DNA from: Asterochloris sp. CNOR1
Taxonomy: Eukaryota; Chlorophyta; Trebouxiophyceae; Trebouxiales; Trebouxiaceae
Assembly: GCA_963969365.1 (NCBI GenBank)
Contig: OZ017746.1
Coordinates: forward strand, 3,720,001-3,784,000
Length of the DNA: 64,000 nucleotides
Direction of reading: 5' to 3'
Of the stretch, positions 42,311 to 53,549 are shown piece by piece. Made by a program: the position numbers and the translations under genes. How positions within the stretch are numbered: position 1 is the stretch's first letter; every line of letters begins with the position of its first letter. The notes below the pieces were generated by a model that was not told the origin of the DNA, did no database searches, and was given only the letters and a program-made list of their open reading frames with translations.

Positions 42311-45300
42311 ATGTCCAGCGGCATTGCTACTGCACTGGTGGCGCTGCTGGCCCTGGCTACGTCTGCTGTCCAGGCAGGGCAGACAGAGAAGCCAATCAAA
42401 CTGGCTGATGGCACCTCAGCAGAGGTGTCGCGTTTTGAGGGCGTGCCAAAATGGCAGCTCCTGTCACACCTGTGGCGGCACCACTCCATCAATGTCACGT
42501 GCCCTGAAGCTGTGGTGAGGCTGCAGTCAGGCCAGCCCTCATGGGCTGTGCAGTGTACTATGCAATGCACAATTTTTGTCCTGCTCCCGCAACTAGCACA
42601 CAGCAGTCCTGCCAGGTGCAAGTGTGGCTTCCAGGAGGAAGAGTGGCCTCCTCAGCTCAGGATGCCTGTGGCTCAGCAGCAAGTAGTGTTCTCCTTGTGT
42701 GCCCTGCAGGAGACTGATGTCTTCGTGGCAAAGGATCTGCCCGCCTTACGTGAGGCAGCTGAGCAGCAAGACGAGGCTTGGTGCGGAGTGGCGCACTGGC
42801 TGGGGGAGCAGCGGAGCTGCTGCGTGTCTGTGTCCCCCTTTGGCGACACCTGGGTGGCAGTGCGCCCCCGCAAGGCCGGCCTGATGTCCCGAGGTGCGCC
42901 GATGGCGCATGTCCAGGGCAGCCCCCCTGGGCCGGGGTCTGCCATCAGTGACCCTGCCAGGCAGCTGCTGCAGAGGTCTGCCTGAAAGAGGCTGTGTGAA
43001 GAGGCATTGTGTGTTTGGTGGCCAGCTGCTCAAGCAGGGATGCTGCTACGAGCCAGGTCACCAGGATCTTAAGTGCGCACTTACGCAGTACCCCAGGCTG
43101 CTGGCTGGCCAGGCTATCACCTGCTGCCCACAGTTCGTGAGTCTGCTGCTGCTCACCATTCATGCCTCGCTGAGACCTTGCTCTGCGGCCTGCAGGCACC
43201 TCGGGCTGTCAGCTCAGCAAGCAAGAGCAGCCCAACCCCTGGCTGCCTGCGGCAGCCCTGGCCGGCGTGCTCCTATTCTTTAATGCAGATCGCTTGAGCC
43301 GCTCCATGTTCTTCCGCATCAGCAGTGGGACTCTGAGCATCATGCTGCTGGCGGTCCTCATTGTCATGTTCCTGGGAGCCAGGTGAGCATGAGTGAGTGC
43401 TGTGTGGCTGGGTGGAGCACAAGGTTATCCATCACCACAGTCGTGGTCATGCTGGTGGCAGCTCACCAGCACATTCCTGGCAGCCAGCCAAAGAGGTCCA
43501 GGTAGCACTGGGCATGGGGTGAGTGTTGTGTGGCCGGGTAGGAGGAAGGTAATCCACCACCTCAGTCATCTTCATGAGGGTAGCAGTGCTCATCATTACA
43601 AATCTGGCAGCCAGCCAGAAGAGGTCAAGGTACCAGCTACAAGACGCTGGGCGTCATGCTGCTGGCAGGGCTCAGTGCCATGCTCCTGCCATCTGGTGAG
43701 GCCACCATGGTGTAGCTGCTGGCAGTGATGTTGGCTGCCAAACTCCTGGCAGCCAGAAACATTGGGGTGTGACAGGCTTGCCCTCCAGGCTGCTCTCAGG
43801 CTCAGCTTCAAACAGATGGCCAGTGGACATGTAAGCCTCTGAGGAAAGATGCCACCGCAAGCAGCACCTGCATGATTCAGAGTACCGTCTGCTGCAGCTG
43901 TGCCCACAAAGCGAGCCCCCCCCAGTACCAGCCAAGTTCATTTGATGCTCGGCGTGCTGGCAGCAAAGCCTGCTGCCGCCAAGCTCATGTGGCATGCAGC
44001 CCTGCTGTCTGCCAAAGCCCGGCCAAGCAAGGGCGTGCCAACAGTTCACAGACCTCGAGTGACAGCCTCTTGGTGTTCTGCAGGTCCCTGCCCAATAAGA
44101 AGAGCATGATGGCGGCGTTTGCCCTGTTTGGCAGCAGCTTCACTACCCTGATGCGCTGCTTCTTTGGGCGTTGGGTTCCCTCCTGGAGGCAGCTGCTGCA
44201 CAGCAAGGTACATCGTGCTGTATGCCAGCCCCAGGCACCAGCAGGGGCGGCAGCCATGTGCAGGAGGGGAGATGGCAGCTGCTGGGCACCAAGGGGTGCC
44301 ACGCCGTGTGCCAAGTGACCCTTAGATCTGTCGAGACCGCCCCTTAAACTATTGCACAGCAAGTCACAGGCCATACTGACTCGTTGACTGAGTAGTGGTG
44401 CATGCTGAGCTGCTGTGTAGCAGGCAAACCTGCTGCATGGCCACTCACAGGCCAGCTGGAATCCCATGCTGCCATGTCGGCCTGAGCAACAGCTACAGCA
44501 GGGTGCAAGGCAGCATGCCCCAAGTCTGTCCTTGCTGCTGCCAGCCTCACCAGCGCATGCATGCGCCTCCAGCCAAAAGCGAAGAACCTGCCCGTGCTGG
44601 CGCCCAGCAGCCGCTTGTGTGTGCAGCACCGTCACCTTACTTCCTGTCTGTGCAGGCTGTGCAAGGCTACCTGCTGCTGTCAGGCCTGGTTGGTGGGGCA
44701 GTCACCTACTACTATGACGATGACAGGAACGTCAAGTTACAGAAGCTGCTTCGAGCGGGGCTCATGCTCATTGGTCTGGGCCTGGTGTACTGGAGCACCA
44801 GCATGACTGAGGCGTCCCTCGTGCTGTGTGGGCTGCTCATGCTCTCAGTGCCTCTCAACATGCTGCTCCAGAGGAGGTGAGCACCAGGCCTGTGCTGTAT
44901 TGGTAAGGGTGAGACCGCTGGCAGCATGAACATTGCCAGTCTCACACTGCTCAATGGAGCCTGCCTTGTGCTGCACGCAGTCAAGGGGCTGCTCTGCACA
45001 GAGTGCATCGTGCAGCTCCACCATGTGTTAACAATCAACTTTGTCTGGAGGACAATGCCCCTGACTTCCCAGTGGCGAAGCAGCCGGCACCTGCCCACCT
45101 TTGACAGTGCCCACTACATCTACGAAGGGCACTGAAGCAACTGTTCCTGGGCTGCTGCTCCCTGCTCAGCTGGAGGTGGTGCATCTCAGCCCAGCATGTC
45201 ATCCAGGTCTGCTGCTGCAGAACGACATCTCTCAGGCAGCAGCTTGCAGACGTCACCGACACCCTCTCCGGGCTGGCATCCCACGGCCAAGCCCGCGCAC

Positions 45301-46161
45301 CACGGCTGCCAAAGCCAGCAGGGGAGGTCCCTCAGTACATCCCGCGCCCTGAGCCACCGCCAGCTCACTCGAAGACTCCAGGTGGGTCTGCCGGGAGTCA
45401 GCCTGTGCAGGGGTCCTGCGACTGCAGCCTCGTGAGCAGGTTTTGGGGGGCTGCCAGCAGCTGCGCTGTGCAGAGTGGGCCTGCTTTGCTCGTTTGCAGC
45501 TGCAGGTGCCGCAAAGCCAGCTTTGTCAGCTCTGGGATGCTGGTGCTGGGTAGCTCTGCACCAACAACAGCCAGCAAAGCCTTGAGGTAGGCCCTGCCCC
45601 ATCCAGTCGTCAAGTGATCAACAGACGGCCACACCTCCAGCTTGCTGACTGCAGACTCTACAGCCCTCCAGCGAGCCATGCAGCGGCCCCTGCCAGATGA
45701 CATGGGCGTGCAAAGTCCGCAGCACCTGACACACAGGGCATCTGCCCACGATTACGCGGTCAGCCGACCTGTCAGCCCCATTGTCCAGCAGGGGAAGATC
45801 TTCAACCAGGCCACTGGCAAGGTGAGTGTAGAGGGTAGCCAGCGTGTGTTGCTAAGCATTCTGCAGGTTGCATGAGGCAGGTGTGTGTGAAGGCAAGAGT
45901 GTGTGCATCTGCTGCCTGTTCAGCGGTGTTTTTGCTTTTGCGCTGATCTGCTCCTGATTGCCTGATCAGCATTTACAGCAGCACTTGTGCAGCCTGCAAC
46001 GCTGAGGTGGCAGTGTACCTGCCCAGACCTCATCACAGCTGCTTTCGGTGCAGGTGATCAATATAGGTAAAAGCACCTACAACAAACTCATTCTTGAAGG
46101 TTATGTTGCGGATAGAGAACATGGCGTGCTGACGCCGCCAGGACCGCTGAAAGGTGCCTAA
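42311..46161 (+). CDS. NEMP/TMEM194 (plant PNET2) nuclear envelope integral membrane protein (about 451 aa)
   Basis: Exons: 42311-42514, 42710-42893, 43196-43382, 44084-44207, 44656-44876, 45221-45381, 45655-45821, 46054-46161; all phases agree, though the junction 44876/45221 could hide a small exon. The protein opens with a signal peptide (ALVALLALATSAVQA), then a lumenal beta domain containing SVSPFGDTWVAV, then a row of membrane helices that begins with ADRLSRSMFF and runs to LLMLSVPLNMLLQRR. This order and the LSRS-x-x-F signature are those of NEMP family proteins of the inner nuclear membrane. The C-terminal nucleoplasmic tail is Pro-rich and ends with a compact motif NQATGKVINIGKSTYNKLI followed by EGY and LTPP. 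The stop is TAA. Confidence 0.85.
43437..43765 (+). repeat. Serial decayed copies of a NEMP-gene exon end within its intron
   Basis: The exon end at 43320-43430 (CATCATGCTGCTGGCGG, TTCCTGG-AGCCAG and the following GTGAGTGCTGTGTGGC intron start) reappears at about 43446-43548, 43561-43632, 43640-43690 and 43712-43762. Copies share CTGGCAGCCAG, AGAGGTC-AGGTA, GTGAGTGTTGTGTGGCCGGG and GTCATGCTGCTGGCAG in the original order, including copied donor-like AGGT sites. Confidence 0.85.
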
Positions 46162-46421
46162 ATGGTTGCGTCTGCAGACTGCAATGCTACTCCTCAAGAT
46201 GTTGTGGGAAGTATAAGCTGAGGCTGCAACCCGCATGGCCTGCGCAGGTCCTGCACATCAGCAACTACAGCAACAGGTCTCTACAGAGTCTGACTACACC
46301 ACAGATGACTCTGGCACTGAGATGCACTCCCCTCGGGCCTCAAGCGTCGCAACACATGCAACTTCATCAGCAGGGATGAGTCAAAGGACACGCAGCAGGC
46401 ATAAATCGTGAATTGTGGCAC
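46162..46421. other. Convergent intergenic spacer
   Basis: Only about 260 bp separate the stop codons of the NEMP-like and S1-domain genes, so both 3' untranslated regions and poly(A) sites must overlap here. No clear TGTAA signal is visible in either orientation. Confidence 0.5.
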
Positions 46422-49400
46422 TCAATCATCTTCTGAAGAACTGCCAGAACAGCTGTCACGTCTTCTGTGCTTCTTTGATTTGGATTTGCCCTTGTGCTCC
46501 TTTTTGCTTTTCTTCTTGTGGGAGTCCTTGCTCTTTTTGTGCTTGCTCTTCTTGTGTTTCGATTTGGCAGCTGCCAGGATTGCCATGGCTTCCTGGACAG
46601 TCAGCTCGCTCTGAGGGCCTGCTGGGGCTGCTGCGCTGCCAGGAGCTATGCTGGCACCAGGGTTTGTCATCCATGCAGGCTTCGTTGCCTCCCGACCCCT
46701 GCCCATGGCAGCCTGCAGGACAGGAGCAGCCAGCTGCTGGCGGCCATGCCATGACTACCTGGCAACGCAGGTCTGCAAAACCTTGCAAGACACCACAGTA
46801 GCAAAGTTGCCTGTTGTGCAGCTGGGGCTGCCCTTCGTCCCCAAGAACTTTGCCATTGCAAACCTGTGCCTCTTTGGCACTCAGAACCCTGGCTGACATC
46901 ATGACAAGCTCCCACCAAGCAGCATCTGCAGGTGCCGACACCCCATTCCTGAGCCCCTGATTGGCCGGCAGCTCTGACGCGCCACAAGATTCAGTCCAAC
47001 CAAGAAAGCTTGTTGTGCAGCTGCAAGCACTGCTGCCACATCTGGGGCTGCTCTTCACCCTTGAGCAGGTGAAGTCAATCTCTGCAGGCAATGCGCAAAA
47101 AGCTTGCCTGTGGTGCTGCTGCTGGGGCCGCCACCCCGTTCCTGGGGCCCTCATCCTTGAGGAGGTCGTACCCCTGGTCCCCGTGTCCCAGTCGAGTGTC
47201 CTCAGCCTTCAAATGGCCCCAGTCGACCACTCCTCCTGCATGTGCCACAGGCAGCTTTGGCTGCAAGCGCATCACTTGACGCCACCTGTGCATCAAATGT
47301 GTGCTGCTGGCTGACGGAACGATGTCTCGGTAAAGCAGCTTGGCCCAGCAGGCATCCACCACTCGGCAGCACACCACGCCTTTACAGCCAGCCATTCAGC
47401 ACAAGGGCATCACCTGAGAACCGTCAGCACTGAGAGCTCAAGCTGGCAGGCACACCTTCTTTCAGCCCAGCCACTCCACCACACTCAGGGCACCACACTC
47501 AGAGCCCCGGCTGGGGCTTCCAGACATCAGCACTTCCTCAGCAGACCCTCCCTCCCTCCAGTCAGCCACTGACTCCAAAGGCCTCGACTGCCACCAGCAG
47601 ACGCACCTTCTTTGAGCTCAGCCACAGCGCTCCCCACGGGGCCCCCTCTCCTGGGGCCGCCACCGCCACCGCCCTCCCCTTTGGCAAAGTAATTGGTCAT
47701 CTCAGGGTCCAGGTCCTGGCCATCTCGTTGAGACACCATCTTTATGGAGCAGCCTATTCGGGGGCCCCTGCAGAGGGCAACCAAAATCTGGGGGCTGCTG
47801 CAGGACGAGCTTTGCACAGCAGCCTCAGTGAAGTCCCTGCTGGGCACAGGTTGAGCTCCAGCTGCTGGGCTGCCCCTGGAGCAGCCTCTCTGATGGCCCC
47901 TGCAGGAGACTAATCAAGGCACAAGGAGCGCTGCTGCTGCTGGGCCTGTTTGTGGAGCAGCCTATAGCAAGGCCCCGTGCAGAGAAGCGCTGTGCTGGCT
48001 GGCCCATTACTGGCTGCTCAGCTGCCTGTCACCCCTGAAGCAGCTTGAGTGCCACTCAAACAAGGGATGCTGACTGGGCTGCTGGAGGGGAGCATTTGCT
48101 GCAGTGCTGCACACAGCTTGAACCAGCTTGGCATTGCCTGAGCATGGCAGGCACTGCATTTTCTGAGCACCCAATGAGTCCAGCCCCCGCAGCCTGCAAA
48201 GGGAGCGCCAAATGCTTTGCCTCTACCACTGCAGGTAGACAGGACAGGCATCAAGCCCAGGCACATCCAGGCAGAAACGCTGCCGCCCTGCACAGCACCC
48301 ACCTCTCATCCCCTTCCTTGACCTCGACCACCTTGCACCAGATCTGCTCGCCAGGCGCCACCACTGCTCCCAGGGAGGCCACCTTGCTGTCGTCTGAGTC
48401 ATCTCTGTTTATGTCCAGATGGTCTGCCACCTGCAGGTGAGCAGCGGGGGAATCTTTGCGTTTAATGCAAGCAACAGCAAGGTCTACGTGTGTCAGGCTC
48501 CGCCATCTGCAAACCCAAAGAGTCTTGCGGAAACACGCCCAGATGCCCAGAGCCTGGAGCATCATGAAGCTTGCATGGCAAGAATCTTGGCAGGCGGGTG
48601 AGTGGTCAATGGGCGCATGATGACTCCTGGCAGAGCACAGTGCCAGGGGTTCCCAGCCTGTTGAGGGTGTCGAATCTGGCCTGGCAGCAGTCAGTGATTT
48701 CTGTCGGCAAAGTAATGCCCCAACCTTTCAGTCACATGTTGACCTCTGGGAGTGCAGCTGCCAGGAAAGCTACAATCAGATGAGCCCTGGAGGCCCTGAC
48801 AGAGGCACATTAGCCCTTCAGCATGGACAGCCGCCTCGCCACAAAGGAACAGCATGTCAGGCAGAGCGCTATCCCCCAGGCTGTTCACGTGTGCCGGCAG
48901 GCGCACCTGAGTCAAGTGCACCAGCCCATTGCTCCGGAAGCCCTCCATGGCCACAAACACGCCAAAGGGCTTGATGCTCATGACCGAGGCCTTGTGCACA
49001 CTGCCGATGGGCGGGGCCTCGTTGCTGAGGTTTGCGCGCCCGGCATTGATGCCCGCACCTGCGCCTCTGGGCGCGCCGCCACCACGAGATGCCAGGCGGT
49101 TGTCGGGGTCGAGGTCCCTGCCGTCTTCTTGAGAAACAGCCTGCAGTTGAACAAAGATTGCCTCTGTCCTTTTCTGAAACATCATGCAGAAGGGGCCATG
49201 CTGTTTGCTGTTTGTGGGCTGCCAGGCAATTGTCCAGGGTCTGGGCACTTGCCATTCAGTTGTCAGCCTTCTGAGAGACAGCCTGCAGGGGGTCATGATT
49301 GGCCTGTTATGTTTGCTCATAGTAGCTGGCCAGGCAGCTCTGGGGTCAAGACCCTATTGTGGACAGCCTGCAGCAGTGAGGTCGGCTGCACAGACTCATC

Positions 49401-52400
49401 TTTTGGATGCTGCAAGGGAGGAGACAGCTTTGAAGACAAGTGTATGACAGCTTGCAGATGGCGTGGCTTGGTGTGCTGGCAGGCGATTGATGCCTGCCAA
49501 TCGGGGAAAGTTTTCTGAAGAGAAAGCCTGCTGTGGTGACAAGTGTCCTGAGGGTGTTTGGCTGCCTGTGCAATGTGCAGTGGGAAGGCAAATCAGGTGA
49601 CTAAGCCACCTTGAGAGCAACAGCATAAGCTGTCTGCTGAGCAGATAGAAGAAGGCTCAGCAATGCACCCACCTTCATGCTGCAGGCCACTTTGGGTCCA
49701 CCTGGGCCTTCCTCCACGCTCAGAATCTTCACCCACACCTGCACGCACAGCAGTAAGCACTGGTCTCAAGGCGCGTCAGGCGGGTGCACACCTGATTGAC
49801 GCAAAGCAGCAGTAAGCTCACATCTCAGGCGGTGACTGCAAACACACAGTGAGCCTCAGACCAGAACAATGCAGAATGTATTGCCAATGTGGGCTTCTCC
49901 CACGCCCAACACCCTCGTCCAGACCTGTACATGAGGCAGGACACCTCAGCTTCAGGCTGAGCTTGTCTCTGGGCGCCTGGGACAAGCAGGTTGGTCTGGC
50001 ACCCTCACTCACAACAGCAGTCAGCTATGGCCTTTCTGGCTTTTTGACTTTCAGCAGAGCACAACACTGTCTGTGCCAGGAAGTTCAATCAGAAGCACAC
50101 AGTGTCCAGAATGGGTAGGTCTGGGTAGGGGCGAGCAGGCCACCCCACAGAAGGCAGGTGTTGTGCCATCATCTGTAGCTGGGTCTGGCAGGTGTGGCCT
50201 GAATGACCGCTGCTGCCACACATAAGCTTTGCTGCAGCCGCCTGCGTGGCTCGAGAAGCAGTGGAGCTGGCTGCCCCTGCCTGCACAGATCTGCTGTCCC
50301 CTGGCAGCCCCTGCTTGCACAGACTCACGCTTTCACCTACCTGCTACTGCCTGCCTGCCTGCCTAAGCCAGCACAGTTCTCTGCTGTGCCCAGAGCTGCG
50401 CTTGTGAGCTTAACCGCTAGCAGCAGGATACAGCACTTATTATCCAACGACAGGTCACCTTGTCATCCCTGTTAGCATAGAAGCCCATGGCCTTGATCTT
50501 GTCTGCATCGTCCTCGTCACGTGAGAGCACCAGCTCCTCGTGAATCTGGCTGCTGTGAATGAGGCCGTCCTTGAGGTACCCCTCCAGCTTACAAAAGGCA
50601 CCAAAGCCACGAATGTTGGAAATTGTCCCCCTGCACTAGCACACAGATGCTCAGAGGTGCTGCAGCAGTGACCTGACCTCCTTGCTGTGCTTTGCCCGTA
50701 TTGCTCCTGCATGTAGGTAGCCCTCCAGCTTGAAGATTGTGCAGCGTGGCTCCCAGCAGCGCCCAGCCGCGAGAAGCCCCAGATGTTAGTTGTGGTGCGA
50801 CCGTTTGTGCAGAGCTGCCCATTGCATCCACCCAGAGGGGCAGCGCCACTCAGGACTGGCTGTCACAAGCCTTCAGGTGGCATGCCAACCACGTTCTTCT
50901 GGCAGGCATCGCCATTTGAGCTGAGAGTAATGCCTGGCAGATCTCAAGCTTGCACAGGCAGATGGGAAGGCAGAGATGCTGACAGGAAGGCAGAGATGCT
51001 GCTCACCAGGGTGCTGTGCAGCTGGCAAGTATGGCAGGCCTGCCAGATGCAGCAGCTCCCTACAGACAGGGCAGAATCACTGGGCTCTGGGGCTGCAGGT
51101 CAGCCTACCTGAAAGTGCTGCCAGGCCAGTGGCAGTGTTGACAGCCGAGCCTGCTGTTGCCTGGATCTCCAGGAATGCCAGAGACATGCGCTGCAGCGTG
51201 CTCACCTGATGATACTGCGCACTTTAGGCACCAGGGGAGGCTGCTGCGTCTGCACTGCGACCCATTGCAGCCCCTACCCTGACAAATAGGCTTCAAGGAA
51301 TGGACGGCTCCTGTGGACACTCAGCAATGGCTCCTTGACGGGAGCAAGGCGTTGATCTCAGGACAGGCTGCCAGCCTCAGGTGCCAGGGGCAGCTGCTCC
51401 TGCCCATGCCTGCGGGTGCCCCCATCACAAAAGGCATGTGCAAGACCTCTTACCGAAGTGTGCTGCCAACCTCCTTGACCGCATAAGCCTGCTCCCGCAC
51501 GTATTGCAGAACACCGGCCTGCCAGAGACGCGCATGCCCCAAGCGCTCACCTGAGGATGCTGCCGACCTCCGGCGCCAGAGGCAGCTGCTCCCGCCCATA
51601 CTGCGAGCGCTCGTAGCCCCTGGAAGGGCTGCGGCGCACATATCTGTCCCTGTTGCGGTCGTCATATCTGTCCCGCCGGTCCTCATACCCGCGCCTGTTG
51701 CTGTGCCGGTCCTGCTCCTGATATCTGTCTCGTCGGTCGTCACGGTGAGGCCGATCGTCGTACCTGTCCCTAGGCCTGCCCTCATCTCTGTCCCTGTGGC
51801 GGTGGTACTCCTGTGGCCTGCTGTCTGGGTCGTCATCCCGGCGATGGTGCCTCTCATGTTCTACATGGGGACATTCAAGAGACTGGCAGCAGCTCTCTGT
51901 CAGCCAGGCTAACAGAGCACGCAACCCCCCAGTCAGGGATGGGCAAGCCGGCAAGGCTGGTGTCTGAGAAGCTCGGTCTGGCATGGGGCAGCGCTGCGTG
52001 CAGGGACTTGAGCAGGGCTCACCTCGACGGCGCAGCTCAGGGGACTGCCGGCGCCGCAGGCTAGGGCTGGGGCTCTTTGAAATGCTGTCACGACTTGCTG
52101 CCCCTTGAGGCCTGCGCTGGGCCACTGCAGGTGACAGGCTGCCATCAGAGCTGGCCTGCCTGCGCCTGTACCGTCTTGCTCTTGGGGCCGCAGGAGATCT
52201 GCCTGCAGTGTAACTGCGTCATCAGCACGGCAGGCAGCACCGCACGAGCCTTTCCAGAATTGCAAAGGGACTAGCTCACGGCCTGGATCTGGTGACAGGC
52301 TTCTGTGCTGATCTGTCTCAGGGGACCTGCTGCGCTTCCTGCAGGCAATATGGAGGCATCCTCATTGCCCGAAGCATGACGTATCACTTTTGTCTTCCAG

Positions 52401-52437
52401 CACATTGACAGACTGATGCTCACCTGCCTCTATCCAT
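46422..52437 (-). CDS. SR-rich protein with two S1 domains, ZCCHC17/pNO40-like (about 580 aa)
   Basis: Eleven minus-strand exons close in phase: 52437-52424, 52338-52280, 52202-52023, 51860-51551, 50630-50459, 49738-49673, 49140-48907, 48430-48303, 47767-47607, 47235-47108, 46712-46422. The first exon is only 14 nt (MDRG plus two bases). Residues 1-185 are Arg/Ser/Asp-rich (KRSRSPETD; many DRYDDR and DRRD units), as in splicing factors. An S1 fold follows (ISNIRGFGAFCKLEGYLKDG, VWVKILSVEE), then SQEDGRDLDPDN; a second S1 (SVMSIKPFGVFVAMEGF, IWCKVVEVKEGDE) is followed by SQRDGQDLDPE. The S1-then-(G/R)DLDP arrangement and the Lys/His/Ser-rich tail (KSKHKKSKHKK) are those of ZCCHC17, a nucleolar/spliceosome-associated RNA-binding protein, but here the unit is doubled and no CCHC knuckle is visible. 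The last intron has a GC donor at 47106-47107. Confidence 0.85.
47870..47990 (-). repeat. Two decayed copies of the S1-gene exon 9 acceptor region
   Basis: The plus-strand block GGAGCAGCCTATTCGGGGGC followed by CCCTGCAGAG, spanning the exon 9 acceptor (47752-47777), is repeated at about 47878-47908 (GAGCAGCCTCTCTGATGGCC then CCTGCAGGAG) and 47955-47985 (GTGGAGCAGCCTATAGCAAG then GCCCCGTGCAGAGAAG). Both copies keep an acceptor-like CAG. Confidence 0.8.
50700..50800 (-). repeat. Decayed copy of S1-gene exon 5 in the preceding intron
   Basis: AGGTAGCCCTCCAGCTTGA and a later GCCGCGAGAAGCCCCAGATGTTAG echo AGGTACCCCTCCAGCTTAC and GCCACGAATGTTGG of the S1-encoding exon (50459-50630). The copy lies 130 bp upstream of the true acceptor. 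Confidence 0.55.
50964..51001. repeat. 20-bp tandem repeat (about two units)
   Basis: GGAAGGCAGAGATGCTGACA is followed immediately by a second copy truncated after GCTG. It is intronic. Confidence 0.8.
51190..51535 (-). repeat. Three decayed copies of the S1-gene exon 4 end in intron 4
   Basis: The exon 4 end at 51545-51605 (minus-strand sense: TACTG..GGAGCAGCTGCC..GCGCC..GAGGTCGGCAGCATCCTCAG|GT) is echoed near 51205-51265, 51365-51415 and 51452-51515. Shared plus-strand words are GGCAGCTGCTCC, GGTGCCAGGGG, TGCTGCCAACCTCC and CTGCTCCCGC. Confidence 0.75.
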
Positions 52438-53500
52438 TCTTGAGGTCCAGCTCTGTGAGTTGAGGTACAGCTTTGTAGGGAGCTTCAGACCTGAAGTTTG
52501 CAGTGTCGCCTGGTGTGCCTCGAGTTATTTGACCTTGATAAGGTCGGACTCTGCATCCTCAGAGCTGCCTGCAGGAGCCTTCGGGACTTGTCACCTCACC
52601 GCATGATCAGCATAACAGTCTCTTGGTGCCGACAGCCCCGCAAAACGCAGTCATTTGTGACATGAGAGCATGATCCGTGAAGGTACCACACCGGTCATGG
52701 ACAGGCCGCTGTTTACAATGACAATCAGATTGCAAAGCTTCAAGATGGGTGACTGGCGATTTTTTGAGTTCATACATTCCAAGCTTGACAGGTGCACATG
52801 ATTGCAGGTTGCACCACTGTCCTTGGAAATGTCGGCAAGGCACAGCTGGCAGGGCCCTTATTCAGCCCTGACAGCTCAACAAGTTTCAATCAAATCAGGA
52901 GACCTGTAGCATTCTCGTGCTGGCGGCACTGTGTAGGATGCATTCTAGGCATCGCTTTGATGATGAATGGAGCAGGCATTGTTGTGGGAGGTGCTGCACA
53001 CCATCAAACAAGGTCATACATGTTTCTATTCACTAATCCATACAGAATGTATCACAGGTATGTGTTCAAGACGCACACAGACCAGGCTTACAGAAGACGA
53101 CAAAATATAGACTGATTGTAAGGGAATATGTCTGGTGGACAGGAGTGAGGTTATGAAGGTGCAGCTGGCCAGCTGATATCATACTTCTCTTGTCCAGCAG
53201 GTCCTGAAGAACAGCAGGAAGTGTGTCTTGCTGAACACTCTGCATGATGGGCTGACCAGAGCCAGTGCACCACACCACAATAGACATGGAACAGTTTGTC
53301 CCCCAGCCAGGTGCGTAGAAAGACCCTCAAGCCTGTACGCCGTCAATGCAAAAGCTCTTTTTTGCTGCGCAGAGTTGGCCCTTGTACATACAACAGCCAT
53401 TTGCTTCATCACTAGGACCCACCCCTCATTTGTGCCATTCCGAAACATAATGAACTTGGACTGCCCCCGAGATGCTGTGAGACGTCACCTCACAGATATG
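52438..53500. other. Upstream flank of the S1-domain gene, no gene seen
   Basis: The promoter of the minus-strand S1 gene should lie at the left edge. The rest is AT-richer than average. A 107-codon plus-strand open frame (52792-53115) has one hydrophobic patch but no splice sites, recognisable motif or codon bias, and I do not call it. Confidence 0.45.
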
Positions 53501-53549
53501 CCTTGAACGCTCTGAGACACCTTGCGGCTTGCTATGCCTGCAGGTTGCA

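Noticed and set aside
45035-45135. Plus-strand segment reading RHLPTFDSAHYIYEGH then stop, as a NEMP exon
   Set aside because: It can be entered in phase from 44876, but has no donor before the stop, while direct splicing to 45221 keeps phase and reaches the conserved tail. An alternative short isoform remains possible.
50348-50365. Short (TGCC)n run
   Set aside because: Four units only; ordinary microsatellite in an intron.
52792-53115. 107-codon plus-strand open frame with a hydrophobic patch
   Set aside because: No codon bias, splice context or family resemblance; length is compatible with chance.
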